From 1162T-S-0a-05 sp050299435 (lineage in GTDB: Bacteria; Pseudomonadota; Gammaproteobacteria; Pseudomonadales; Cellvibrionaceae), in NCBI GenBank assembly GCA_050299435.1, contig JBNKVX010000003.1, forward strand, positions 1-64,000: a DNA stretch of 64,000 nucleotides, in the 5' to 3' direction. Both the position numbers and the translations under genes were made by a program. Positions 17,450 to 24,925 of the stretch are shown here, one piece after another (the first letter of the stretch is position 1; the number at the start of each line of letters is the position of its first letter). Below the pieces are notes generated by a model. The model was not told where the DNA came from. It saw only the letters and a program-made list of their open reading frames with translations, and ran no database searches.

Positions 17450-19384
17450 TTATTTAAGTGCTAATTTTGATTGTTCAAGAATCCTGGGTGCAATTTCGCT
17501 AGCGAAATAGGCCACCGGCACGAGCGAACCATTGCCATCAATTGAAATTTCTCGTGAAGCCCAACCAGTGCCTGTCAGCGCAAACATTTTCATGCCGGGC
17601 TCGGAACCAAATGCCGGCATGTTAGGATCATTCGAAAGTGTCCAATTATTAGGGCCGAGAGCTAATTTCCCGTCTTCAGTATCGGGAACCAGGCCGTCGT
17701 GCGTGCGCGAAACGGCATGTTCAATATGCGGATAACTATCTGCTGTAAACATGGCTAGGGCGACGGCATTAGTTCCGGAAATCTGATCCATGACACGCAG
17801 AGTACCATTCGTGTAATCAATTGCTTTCTGGTAATTTTGCTTTTTAAAACTTAGTTCTGCAGCTAGCGCCAAGAGACGTGCATCGTTGAGTTGCATGCGA
17901 TTCGATGCCCAACGAAAATTATTGTCTACCTCGTCGCGGTCATTGGAGTTCCAAATATCAGACTGTGTGTCAAAAGTGACGCCGGGATACCCCACTTTTT
18001 GGTAGGCGAGAACTTGATCTGCATAGGAATAAAGATTTGTTTCTGCCTGACTTAAATCCAAACCTTCTGGTTGATGAATTAAAAGTGAAACCGTACCTTC
18101 TGTTGAAACGGCTGCCCACCAGAATAGATCGACTCGATTATGGTGCGGGTGAGATTCAAGCAAACTTTTATATTTTTCAGCTCGGTCTTTCAAACCAAAT
18201 TGAACCGCGCTGAGATAAAGTTCTGCAATTGCGGCATAGCGATCATCGTTGACATTGTTGTCTTTTGGATCAGCTTCTTTTCCCGAGGCACAGGGGTCGC
18301 GGTGAGTGCGTGGTTCGCGCCAGAGACTCCAGTTGTCGTTGTTAGGATAATAACCGCCTTCACCGCCAACATCGTTTGGTGTAAGACAGGTGAGGGGTTC
18401 GCTCTCGGCATTTTGAAAAGCGATTTCAGCTTGCTGGTATTGATTTTTTTGTTTCTCTACAGTTCCATATTTTTTATGCAAGCGCGACATTGCCGCAAGT
18501 GTGCGAGCAACAGAATAGGTGGCTTTAGTTTCAGGTTTGGATACGCAGGATCCTGTGCTGCCTTCTGCGCCAGTGCATACAGCCCATGTATCATTGGAAT
18601 TGGTGTGTAGTTTGGCAAGAGCTAATTTTTGTCCCGGAATGATAATTTTATCCATGGGGTAATTAAAAAAGTCCAACTCTTTATACACCGTGTTCATTTT
18701 TGCATGACTGCTGTAATAAGTATTGGATTCGGGGTGTTGTTCAAGCATACTGATTAAACTCCATTGTGCTTCCGCTGCGTTTACCGGGTAGTAACCTTGA
18801 TCACCGGCGTCAGCAATAAAGTTCAGTGTTAAAGAGTAATCATTCCAATTGTGAACATAGCGATCAAATACATCGCCTTCACGATGATGGTCGCTGAAGT
18901 AGTCAAAGAATTCGTATTGCAATCCTTTGTAAACGTCCTTGCTAATATCAAATGGCTTGGATCTATCTTTGCCAATTGCAAGCCGGTAAGAGTCGCCCAG
19001 CGTTTTAAGTGAAGTAAAATCAATCAGGAAAAAAGAATCGCCAGATGCAAAGTCATTTTCACGATAATCGGAACTTGAGCCTGTTAGGACGGGTTTGTTA
19101 TCTGAATCAAGTACCTGCCACTCTACACTTTCATTCTCACCGGAGTACAAGTACACAGCAATTTTTTCCTGAAGAGGTAGATAGCCCGCGTAATTAATTC
19201 TAAAACGGTTTTCCATTTGAGAGCCATCATCATAACCTGTACTTCGTTTGTCAGTATTCAGTTTAGGTCCGCCGACGAGAATTTCAGTCTCTTTACTTTT
19301 TTCTACGGTGAGTTTTTGACATCCGAATAAAAAAGTAACTGTACAGAGTGTAAATAAGGATATGACAGTAGTTATAAATCGCAT
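17450..19384 (-). CDS. GH9-family glycoside hydrolase lipoprotein
   Basis: A 644-residue protein with a lipoprotein signal (FLFGC, Cys about 22), an N-terminal Ig-like CelD_N domain (FRINYAGYLPLQEKIAVYLY) and a GH9 (alpha/alpha)6 catalytic region. The GH9 aspartate pair is in ADAGDQGYYPVN (Asp 192 and 195). NDDRYAAIAELYL is another family block. The likely proton-donor Glu is in REISIDGNG (about residue 612), matching the NEVAIDWN region of classical members but diverged. GH9 enzymes cleave beta-glucans or glucosamine oligomers; exact specificity is unclear. AGAGGTGC precedes the ATG. Confidence 0.8.
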   Translation of the reverse strand: MRFITTVISLFTLCTVTFLFGCQKLTVEKSKETEILVGGPKLNTDKRSTGYDDGSQMENRFRINYAGYLPLQEKIAVYLYSGENESVEWQVLDSDNKPVLTGSSSDYRENDFASGDSFFLIDFTSLKTLGDSYRLAIGKDRSKPFDISKDVYKGLQYEFFDYFSDHHREGDVFDRYVHNWNDYSLTLNFIADAGDQGYYPVNAAEAQWSLISMLEQHPESNTYYSSHAKMNTVYKELDFFNYPMDKIIIPGQKLALAKLHTNSNDTWAVCTGAEGSTGSCVSKPETKATYSVARTLAAMSRLHKKYGTVEKQKNQYQQAEIAFQNAESEPLTCLTPNDVGGEGGYYPNNDNWSLWREPRTHRDPCASGKEADPKDNNVNDDRYAAIAELYLSAVQFGLKDRAEKYKSLLESHPHHNRVDLFWWAAVSTEGTVSLLIHQPEGLDLSQAETNLYSYADQVLAYQKVGYPGVTFDTQSDIWNSNDRDEVDNNFRWASNRMQLNDARLLALAAELSFKKQNYQKAIDYTNGTLRVMDQISGTNAVALAMFTADSYPHIEHAVSRTHDGLVPDTEDGKLALGPNNWTLSNDPNMPAFGSEPGMKMFALTGTGWASREISIDGNGSLVPVAYFASEIAPRILEQSKLALK

Positions 19385-19429
19385 TTCTGCACCTCTTTAT
19401 AGTATTTATTTTTGGTTTCTGTTTGGGAA

Positions 19430-20245
19430 CTAAGTAAATGTGTGTTTTTCTTCGGGGAACTTTCCTGTTTTAACATCGTGGACATATTTTTTTAAAGCAC
19501 CAGGAATATCTCCTGCTTCAACCAGGAAGTTTTTAGAAAATTTCGGCGGACGCTCAGTAAGGCCAAGAATGTCATTAATCACCAATACTTGAGCGTCTGT
19601 GTCTTTGCCCGCTCCAATGCCAATGGTTGGGATTTCTAATCGATCAGTCATACGTTTTCCCAAAGCAGCGGGAATCGCTTCTAAAACTATCGCGTCAGCA
19701 CCGGCGTTTTGTAGTGCAATGGCATCTTTTAAAATTATTTCTGCCTGATCTTCATCTCTTCCTTGAACGCGAAAACCCCCAAACTTGTTCACACTTTGTG
19801 GGGTCAACCCAACATGTGCGCATACAGGGATCCCTCTCTCGCTAAGTGCATGTACTGTGTCACACAACCAATGCCCGCCTTCGATCTTTACCATATGTGC
19901 ACCGGCTTGCATTACACGAGTCGCATTGCGCATTGCATCTGCCGTTGTCGCATAGGTCATAAATGGAAGGTCGCCGACAATCAGCGACATTGTGTTGCCG
20001 CGTGCGACAGCTTCGATATGGTAGATCATCTGTTCCATTGTCACGGGAACAGTGCTATCAAAGCCTAGAACTGTCATGCCGAGACTGTCACCAATTAAAA
20101 CAACTTCCACACCGCATTTTTCAGCCATGGCTGCCATCGGTGCATCGTAAAGGGCCACGGTGACAAATTTTTCTTTTTCTTGTTTGAATTTCCTGAGCGT
20201 CAAGTTCGTGACTTTTTTCTCAAGGCTTGTGCTGCCATAGCTCAT
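19430..20245 (-). CDS. panB: 3-methyl-2-oxobutanoate hydroxymethyltransferase
   Basis: Makes ketopantoate from 2-oxoisovalerate and methylene-tetrahydrofolate, the first committed step to pantothenate and CoA. The 271-residue protein has the VLIGDSLGMTVLG and VGDLPFMTY metal/substrate motifs, MVKIEGG and VCAHVGLTPQS. It follows the deoxynucleoside kinase by 21 bases in the pcnB-folK block. panC, the usual next gene, is not present; the GH9 gene follows instead after 45 bases. Confidence 0.96.
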   Translation of the reverse strand: MSYGSTSLEKKVTNLTLRKFKQEKEKFVTVALYDAPMAAMAEKCGVEVVLIGDSLGMTVLGFDSTVPVTMEQMIYHIEAVARGNTMSLIVGDLPFMTYATTADAMRNATRVMQAGAHMVKIEGGHWLCDTVHALSERGIPVCAHVGLTPQSVNKFGGFRVQGRDEDQAEIILKDAIALQNAGADAIVLEAIPAALGKRMTDRLEIPTIGIGAGKDTDAQVLVINDILGLTERPPKFSKNFLVEAGDIPGALKKYVHDVKTGKFPEEKHTFT

Positions 20246-20266
20246 AGTGCTTACTCAATATGCGAA

Positions 20267-20965
20267 TTAGGCGCCTATCAACAAAGGTTGGGGATTGTAA
20301 TAGTGGCGTCCGTTTTTAATGTTTAGCAGATAATCAACCAGGTTGCGGTAGTCATTGGGATTGTTTACCCAATCAATGTCTGAAGCATTCACAATTAAAA
20401 GAGGCGATGCCTCATAGTAATGAAAAAATCGCGTATAAGCATCGTTCAGTTTGTGCAAATAATCGTAAGTGATGTTTTGCTCTGCGGGAATTCCGCGACG
20501 TTGAATGCGCTCTAGCAACACATCAGCGGGTGCTTGCAGGTAGATTACCAGGTCGGGTCGGGGCGCATCGATGGTGAGTTTGTCATAGACCTGTTGATAG
20601 AGACTTAGCTCTTCGTCGCCCAGAGTAAGTTCGGCGAACAATTGGTCTTTTTCAATTAGAAAATCTGCCACGCGCACAGGCTGGAACAAGTCTGCTTGTC
20701 TGAGCGAATTTATTTGCTGAACTCTTTGAAAAAGGAAAAATAATTGAGCGGGCAATGCTGCGTTGCTTTCATTGAGATAGAAGCGTTCGAGAAAGGGATT
20801 CTCTTCGGCACGTTCAAGCAGAGTTTCATAGTTGAATGTGCGAGCCAAATTCTTGGTGAGACTTGTTTTACCCACGCCAATGGGTCCCTCAACTGCGATA
20901 TAGCGAGGAAGTTCGTATGCGCTTACATCAATTATCCAATCTTTTTCTTCGCTCAAAATTGTCAC
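20267..20965 (-). CDS. Deoxynucleoside kinase (deoxyadenosine/deoxyguanosine kinase-like)
   Basis: A 232-residue P-loop kinase of the dNK family, which phosphorylates deoxynucleosides for salvage. Walker A is GPIGVGKTS at residues 27-35. The ENPFLERFY segment follows, and the LID-like arginines lie in ERIQRRGIPAEQ. Initiation is at a GTG (20965). It lies between folK and panB, where many gammaproteobacteria carry this gene. Base specificity cannot be read from the sequence. Confidence 0.88.
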   Translation of the reverse strand: MTILSEEKDWIIDVSAYELPRYIAVEGPIGVGKTSLTKNLARTFNYETLLERAEENPFLERFYLNESNAALPAQLFFLFQRVQQINSLRQADLFQPVRVADFLIEKDQLFAELTLGDEELSLYQQVYDKLTIDAPRPDLVIYLQAPADVLLERIQRRGIPAEQNITYDYLHKLNDAYTRFFHYYEASPLLIVNASDIDWVNNPNDYRNLVDYLLNIKNGRHYYNPQPLLIGA

Positions 20966-20984
20966 CGATCTAAACCTGCTGCCA

Positions 20985-21006
20985 GCCTGGATGAGGGAAT
21001 CCAGGC
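20985..21006. other. Intercistronic hairpin between folK and the dNK gene
   Basis: GCCTGGAT at 20985-20992 and ATCCAGGC at 20999-21006 form a perfect 8-bp stem with a 6-base loop in the 51-base gap. There is no T-tract on the minus (coding) strand, so it is more likely a processing or stability element than a terminator. Confidence 0.45.
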
Positions 21007-21016
21007 GGTTTCAATT

Positions 21017-21550
21017 CTAAGGAGCGAGTTTCCACCCGCTTGTTTCTTCGCGCTCCAATCGAATCAAGTGCTCTGTGCCCACCTGGCACAATAATGACTC
21101 AATCGTCACCTTTTTGGAAAGGTCTGGAGTCGGTATTTGCAAATCTCCTGCAATTTCATTCAGTGGATAGAGCACAAAATTACGTTCATGAAGTCGCGGA
21201 TGAGGAATTTGCAATTGTTCTGTATTCATTACTGTTTGTCCGTATAGCAAAATGTCGAGATCCAGTGTGCGCGCTCCCCAGCGTTCCCTTCGCACACGGC
21301 CTTGGTTTGCTTCAATAGTATGCAGTGAATTTAACAAATGTTCGGGTGAAAGTTTTGTACATAATTTGCACACACCGTTGATATAGTCAGCTTGCTCACC
21401 CGGGCCTACAGCTTTACTTTGATACCAGGATGAGACTTCAAGGAGTTCAGAGTTATCCAGGTTTTGCAGTGCCTGACAAGCGAGTTCTACTTGATGAAGT
21501 GGATCATTCAAGTTGCTGCCCAAGCTGATATAGGCTTCCACCCAATTCAC
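21017..21550 (-). CDS. folK: 6-hydroxymethyl-7,8-dihydropterin pyrophosphokinase
   Basis: Transfers pyrophosphate from ATP to the pterin in folate synthesis. The 177-residue protein has ISLGSNLNDP at the N-terminus, the substrate segment RVRRERWGARTLDLDILLYG with metal-binding DLDI, and IPHPRLHERNFVLYPL, all diagnostic. Translation starts at a GTG (21550) that overlaps the pcnB stop codon (GTGA), so it is coupled to pcnB. Confidence 0.95.
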   Translation of the reverse strand: MNWVEAYISLGSNLNDPLHQVELACQALQNLDNSELLEVSSWYQSKAVGPGEQADYINGVCKLCTKLSPEHLLNSLHTIEANQGRVRRERWGARTLDLDILLYGQTVMNTEQLQIPHPRLHERNFVLYPLNEIAGDLQIPTPDLSKKVTIESLLCQVGTEHLIRLEREETSGWKLAP

Positions 21551-22887
21551 TTATTGCTTCGTCCCCTGGATTTTTTTCGGCTTCGAGATGAACGTGACTG
21601 CTTTTCATTTTGGGCCTTGGCCAATAAGTCTTGTTTTTCATTTTCGGAAGCATTTTGAAAGTGCGTCCACCACAAACCCAAACCTTCTAGATTTTCTCCA
21701 GCCTGTTCGCGCAACAAGAGGAAATCATAGGCAGCTCGAAAACGTGGGTGTTCGAGCGTGACATAGGCTCTTTTTTTGTCTCTTCGCGGCAAACGCAATT
21801 GCAAGGCCCAAATTTCCCTCATCGGGATCAGAAAGCGTTTGGGTATTGCAGTGTGTTGCAACTGCTGGCTGACAACTTCACGTGCAGCATTTTGCATGGC
21901 CTCGTGCGTAGCCATTTGCAATTCACGAATGTTGTGACGCATGCTCGCTCGTAATGCAGGCCAGAGGAATGCCGCATAAATAAAGGCGGGTGTAATCCGT
22001 TTGCCTTGGCGTATGCGTTTGTCCGTGTTGGCACAAGCGTGGCTGACCAGGTTGTTGTCAGTTTCGTTGCCACGCTTTAAACAATATTCCAGTGAGGGAA
22101 ACAAATATTCCAGCAAGCCATACTCGCGCAATAATGCCAAGGTTGCCGTGGCCGAACCATTGGTAAACAATTTAAGCACTTCTTCAAACAATCGAGCCGA
22201 TGGTATATGTGAGAGATAGTCAGCGTGTTCTCGAATGGGCTTGTCCGATTCAATTTCAATACTGAAACCTAGCTTGGCTGCAAAACGCATGGCTCTCAGC
22301 AAGCGAACGGGATCTTCCTTATAGCGCGCGTCTGGATCGCCAATCACGCGAATTCGGCGATTATTAAGATCCTCGAGACTCGTTCCAAAATTAAGGAGTT
22401 GCTGTTTTGCGGGATTGTAGTAAAGGGCGTTGACAGTGAAATCCCTGCGCGCGGCATCACTGACGATATCACCATAAACATTATCACGCAGCAAAACACC
22501 ATCTTCATTCTGCTGGGCTTCACTGTCATTCTCAGCTTCAACATGGCTCGCCCGGAAAGTCGTCACTTCAATTATTTCGCGGCCCATTCGCACATGAACA
22601 ATGCGAAATCGTTTGCCAATAATACGAGCACCGCGGAAGAGTTGCTTTATTTGTTCAGGCGTTGCGCTGGTGGCCACATCGAAATCTTTTGGATGACTGC
22701 CTAACAGCAAGTCTCGCACACCACCACCCACGAGGTAGGCTTCATGGTCGTGCTTTTGTAAGGTTTCTATAACTCGCAAGGCTCCATGACTAATGTGGGC
22801 GTCGTCGATATGATGCTCGGAAGGGCCCAGTGCGATATAGGGCTGCGAGTTTTTCTTGCCAAGAATCGTCTTGAGCTTATTTAACAT
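21547..22887 (-). CDS. pcnB: Poly(A) polymerase I
   Basis: Adds 3' poly(A) tails to RNA and promotes decay. The 446-residue protein has the nucleotidyltransferase signature YLVGGGVRDLLLGSHPKDFD with catalytic Asp 68 and 70, followed by the class II poly(A)/CCA head domain (RRDFTVNALYYNP, RIRVIGDPDARYKEDPVRLLRA). The C-terminus is basic and Ser/Arg/Lys-rich, consistent with RNA binding. It lies immediately downstream of the crcZ-like RNA, as in Pseudomonas. The crcZ terminator at 22985-23012 separates them, so pcnB probably has its own promoter in 22888-22984. Confidence 0.94.
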   Translation of the reverse strand: MLNKLKTILGKKNSQPYIALGPSEHHIDDAHISHGALRVIETLQKHDHEAYLVGGGVRDLLLGSHPKDFDVATSATPEQIKQLFRGARIIGKRFRIVHVRMGREIIEVTTFRASHVEAENDSEAQQNEDGVLLRDNVYGDIVSDAARRDFTVNALYYNPAKQQLLNFGTSLEDLNNRRIRVIGDPDARYKEDPVRLLRAMRFAAKLGFSIEIESDKPIREHADYLSHIPSARLFEEVLKLFTNGSATATLALLREYGLLEYLFPSLEYCLKRGNETDNNLVSHACANTDKRIRQGKRITPAFIYAAFLWPALRASMRHNIRELQMATHEAMQNAAREVVSQQLQHTAIPKRFLIPMREIWALQLRLPRRDKKRAYVTLEHPRFRAAYDFLLLREQAGENLEGLGLWWTHFQNASENEKQDLLAKAQNEKQSRSSRSRKKSRGRSNK

Positions 22888-22984
22888 GAAGTGTGAAAAT
22901 CGTAGTTCGTTGACAGCTAGAAGGAGGCCGCAAGTCTAGCATAGCGGGTGAGTGAGAGAAAAAATGATTTAGGGTCCAGATATC

Positions 22985-23012
22985 AAAACGGGAAAGCCGC
23001 TGGCTTTCCCGT
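22985..23012 (-). terminator. Intrinsic terminator of crcZ
   Basis: A perfect 11-bp stem, ACGGGAAAGCC (22988-22998) with GGCTTTCCCGT (23002-23012), has a 3-base loop. On the minus strand it is followed by TTTTGAT. Strong stem plus T-run gives a classic Rho-independent terminator ending the small RNA before pcnB. Confidence 0.88.
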
Positions 23013-23238
23013 AGAATTCTTAACAGTTTATTATTGTGCCTGACGCTGTATCAGGACACGTCCCTGTCCGTGTCAATCGCTGTTGCCAGCTAGCCCTCTC
23101 CAAGGTACACAAGTCAGTTTATACGCTTTCTTTCTTATTATTTCTTGTTGTTATTATGTGTTTTATTTCGTTCTTATTGTCTATTGTTATTATTATGTTA
23201 TTGGTATTTTGTTCTTATTATTTGTTTTTGTTATTGTG
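22985..23238 (-). ncRNA. crcZ: CrcZ-like Hfq/Crc-sequestering small RNA
   Basis: The 592-base gap between cbrB and pcnB holds no credible minus-strand ORF but is A- and CA-rich when read on the minus strand. Predicted RNA: start about 23238 (GCACAATAACAAAAAC), end at the terminator, about 254 nt. It carries about seven AAYAAYAA motifs, including AATAACAA, AATAATAA and AACAACAAGAA, the known targets of Hfq with Crc in Pseudomonas. A 6-bp stem (GACACG at 23055-23060 with CGTGTC at 23069-23074) lies in the 3' half. Location, sigma-54 promoter, motif content and terminator all match CrcZ. In Pseudomonas, CrcZ titrates Hfq-Crc and relieves catabolite repression. The Pseudomonas RNAs I recall are longer (about 370-400 nt). 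Confidence 0.87.
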
Positions 23239-23248
23239 CGCCAGTGGA

Positions 23249-23264
23249 TGCAGCTAACATGCCA
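23249..23264 (-). promoter_or_regulatory. Sigma-54 promoter of crcZ
   Basis: On the minus strand TGGCATGTTAGCTGCA matches the -24/-12 consensus TGGCACGNNNNTTGCW with two mismatches. It has the invariant GG and GC doublets exactly 10 bases apart. It sits about 11 bases before the predicted RNA start and downstream of cbrB, which encodes a sigma-54 activator. Confidence 0.88.
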
Positions 23265-23339
23265 GCATACATATTCTTATAAAAAACAATCACTTAAGTT
23301 AATTTTTCATTTCTATATTAGGTTTTGCTATTTAAAATC

Positions 23340-23405
23340 GTTACTTTCTGTCTCGGTGGTTGTTACGTTTTTGTGAACTGGGTAACAACTTTTCTACAAG
23401 TAACA
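23340..23405. promoter_or_regulatory. Candidate CbrB upstream activator sites
   Basis: Two GTTAC half-sites (23340-23344, 23362-23366) face two GTAAC half-sites (23382-23386, 23400-23404), making two nearly concentric palindromes. The inner one is TGTTAC-N15-GTAACA. They lie about 75-140 bases upstream of the -24 box, the normal range for enhancer sites. The CbrB palindrome reported in Pseudomonas is, as I recall it, of this TGTTAC/GTAACA type. Confidence 0.65.
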
Positions 23406-23479
23406 AGACTGTTTCCACTCGTGACAGCTGGCGCGATTAATTGTCGTAGGAATTAACCAGAGGGCGGTTTCAAGCGACA

Positions 23480-24886
23480 CTAACGTGAACTATTAGCGTT
23501 TTGTGTGGGTTTCTTTCGAGGGATGCCAAGCCGTTGACGCCGCTCCCATAAACATTTGCGGCTTACCCCCAGTTTTTTGGCAAGCTCTGTTTCACTCATG
23601 CTGTCTTGATGTTCCAAAACAAATCTCTGGAAGTAGTCTTCAAGCGAGAGATCTTCATTTGGATCATTGCTTTCAGATTTATTGACTGGCATACGTCCCG
23701 GCGAGTCAAAGCTGTCATCATCATCGACTCTCACAAGATCAAGGTCTATCGACAGTTGGGTATGGTCAATTTCTTTGTCGTTCTCACACAATATCACTGA
23801 GCGTTGCATGGCGTTTTCCAGCTCACGAATATTGCCAGGCCAAGTGTAGGTGGTGATAGCCTGAATGGCTTCGGGCGTAAGAGCGAGGGGGGTCTTAAGT
23901 AATTCAGCGCAGTAACGTTTAACAAAGGTTTCCGCGAGGGCCAGGATGTCTTTACCGCGCTCTCTCAAAGGGGGCAATTTAATTTGAACGACATTAATCC
24001 TGAAATACAAATCTTCACGAAATTTGCTTTCCCGAGCCAACTTACCGAGGTCGCGGTGTGTGGCAGCCACAAGACGCACATCTACCTTGCGTGACTCCAC
24101 CGAACCAATAGGTCGGACTTCACCTTCTTGCAGGACGCGTAAAAGCCTGGCTTGGGCTTCGAGTGGCAGCTCCCCAATTTCATCCAGAAAGAGGGTTCCG
24201 CCATCGGCTGCGGCAACCAGTCCTTCACGCATTGTTGCTGCACCCGTAAACGCACCTTTTTCATGCCCAAATAATTCGGCTTCGATCAGGGTTTCAGGTA
24301 TCGCAGCACAGTTCACGGAAATGATTGGCTTGTCCTTGCGAGGGCTTTCCCGATGTATGGCATTTGCCACCAGCTCTTTCCCAGTTCCCGTTTCGCCGCA
24401 AACCAAAACGGTGGCATTGGTGGGCGCAACTTTGTGAATCTTGGCATAGAGATCTCGCATCACTGTGCTACTGCCAATCATGCCTTCTATGGCCTTGTCG
24501 TTACTGGGCTGCTTGCTACGTTGTGCTTGATTCTGGTTGGCCTTACCTATGACTCGTTTCACTGCCGCGAGCATTTCATCGTGGTCGAAGGGTTTGGCAA
24601 TGTAGTCCACTGCGCCCATTCTCATGGAATCTACCGCCGATCTGAGGCTTGCATAGGACGTCATAATCAGTACGGGGACATCGCCAGCAAGTTGAATGAG
24701 ATCGGTACCAGGCGCTCCTGGGAGCCTCAAATCGCTAATGATCAGGTCAAAGGTATCTAGCTTGTGTTTGCTGGTGGCTTCGGAAACAGAGGCGGCTTCT
24801 TTGATGTCGTGCTTGTTGCGTGTGAGCAGTTTTCGCAGTGCAGTGCGAATGATGATTTCATCTTCAACAATGAGAATTTTGCTCAT
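23480..24886 (-). CDS. cbrB: Sigma-54-dependent response regulator CbrB
   Basis: An NtrC-family activator of 468 residues. The receiver domain has phospho-acceptor Asp 52 (IISDLRLPG). The AAA+ domain has Walker A GETGTGKE, the sigma-54 contact loop GAFTGA and Walker B DEIGEL. The C-terminal Fis-type helix-turn-helix is LAKKLGVSRKCLWERRQRLG. It follows cbrA by 39 bases. Position between cbrA and the CrcZ-like RNA identifies it as CbrB, controller of carbon/nitrogen source use. It probably activates the sigma-54 promoter at 23249-23264. Confidence 0.93.
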   Translation of the reverse strand: MSKILIVEDEIIIRTALRKLLTRNKHDIKEAASVSEATSKHKLDTFDLIISDLRLPGAPGTDLIQLAGDVPVLIMTSYASLRSAVDSMRMGAVDYIAKPFDHDEMLAAVKRVIGKANQNQAQRSKQPSNDKAIEGMIGSSTVMRDLYAKIHKVAPTNATVLVCGETGTGKELVANAIHRESPRKDKPIISVNCAAIPETLIEAELFGHEKGAFTGAATMREGLVAAADGGTLFLDEIGELPLEAQARLLRVLQEGEVRPIGSVESRKVDVRLVAATHRDLGKLARESKFREDLYFRINVVQIKLPPLRERGKDILALAETFVKRYCAELLKTPLALTPEAIQAITTYTWPGNIRELENAMQRSVILCENDKEIDHTQLSIDLDLVRVDDDDSFDSPGRMPVNKSESNDPNEDLSLEDYFQRFVLEHQDSMSETELAKKLGVSRKCLWERRQRLGIPRKKPTQNANSSR

Positions 24887-24925
24887 ACTTCAATCACGTG
24901 ATGGCTTCGGCTGAGAATTGCCCAC

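Noticed and set aside
23115..23238. Low-complexity tract considered as a microsatellite or degraded gene
   Set aside because: The tract is not a simple repeat; the flanking sigma-54 promoter and terminator and the motif pattern fit a CrcZ-type RNA.
23036..23376. Two plus-strand ORFs rich in Leu, Phe, Ile and Val
   Set aside because: They are the reverse complement of the A/CA-rich small RNA; the T-rich strand naturally gives hydrophobic codons. No ribosome binding site or family match.
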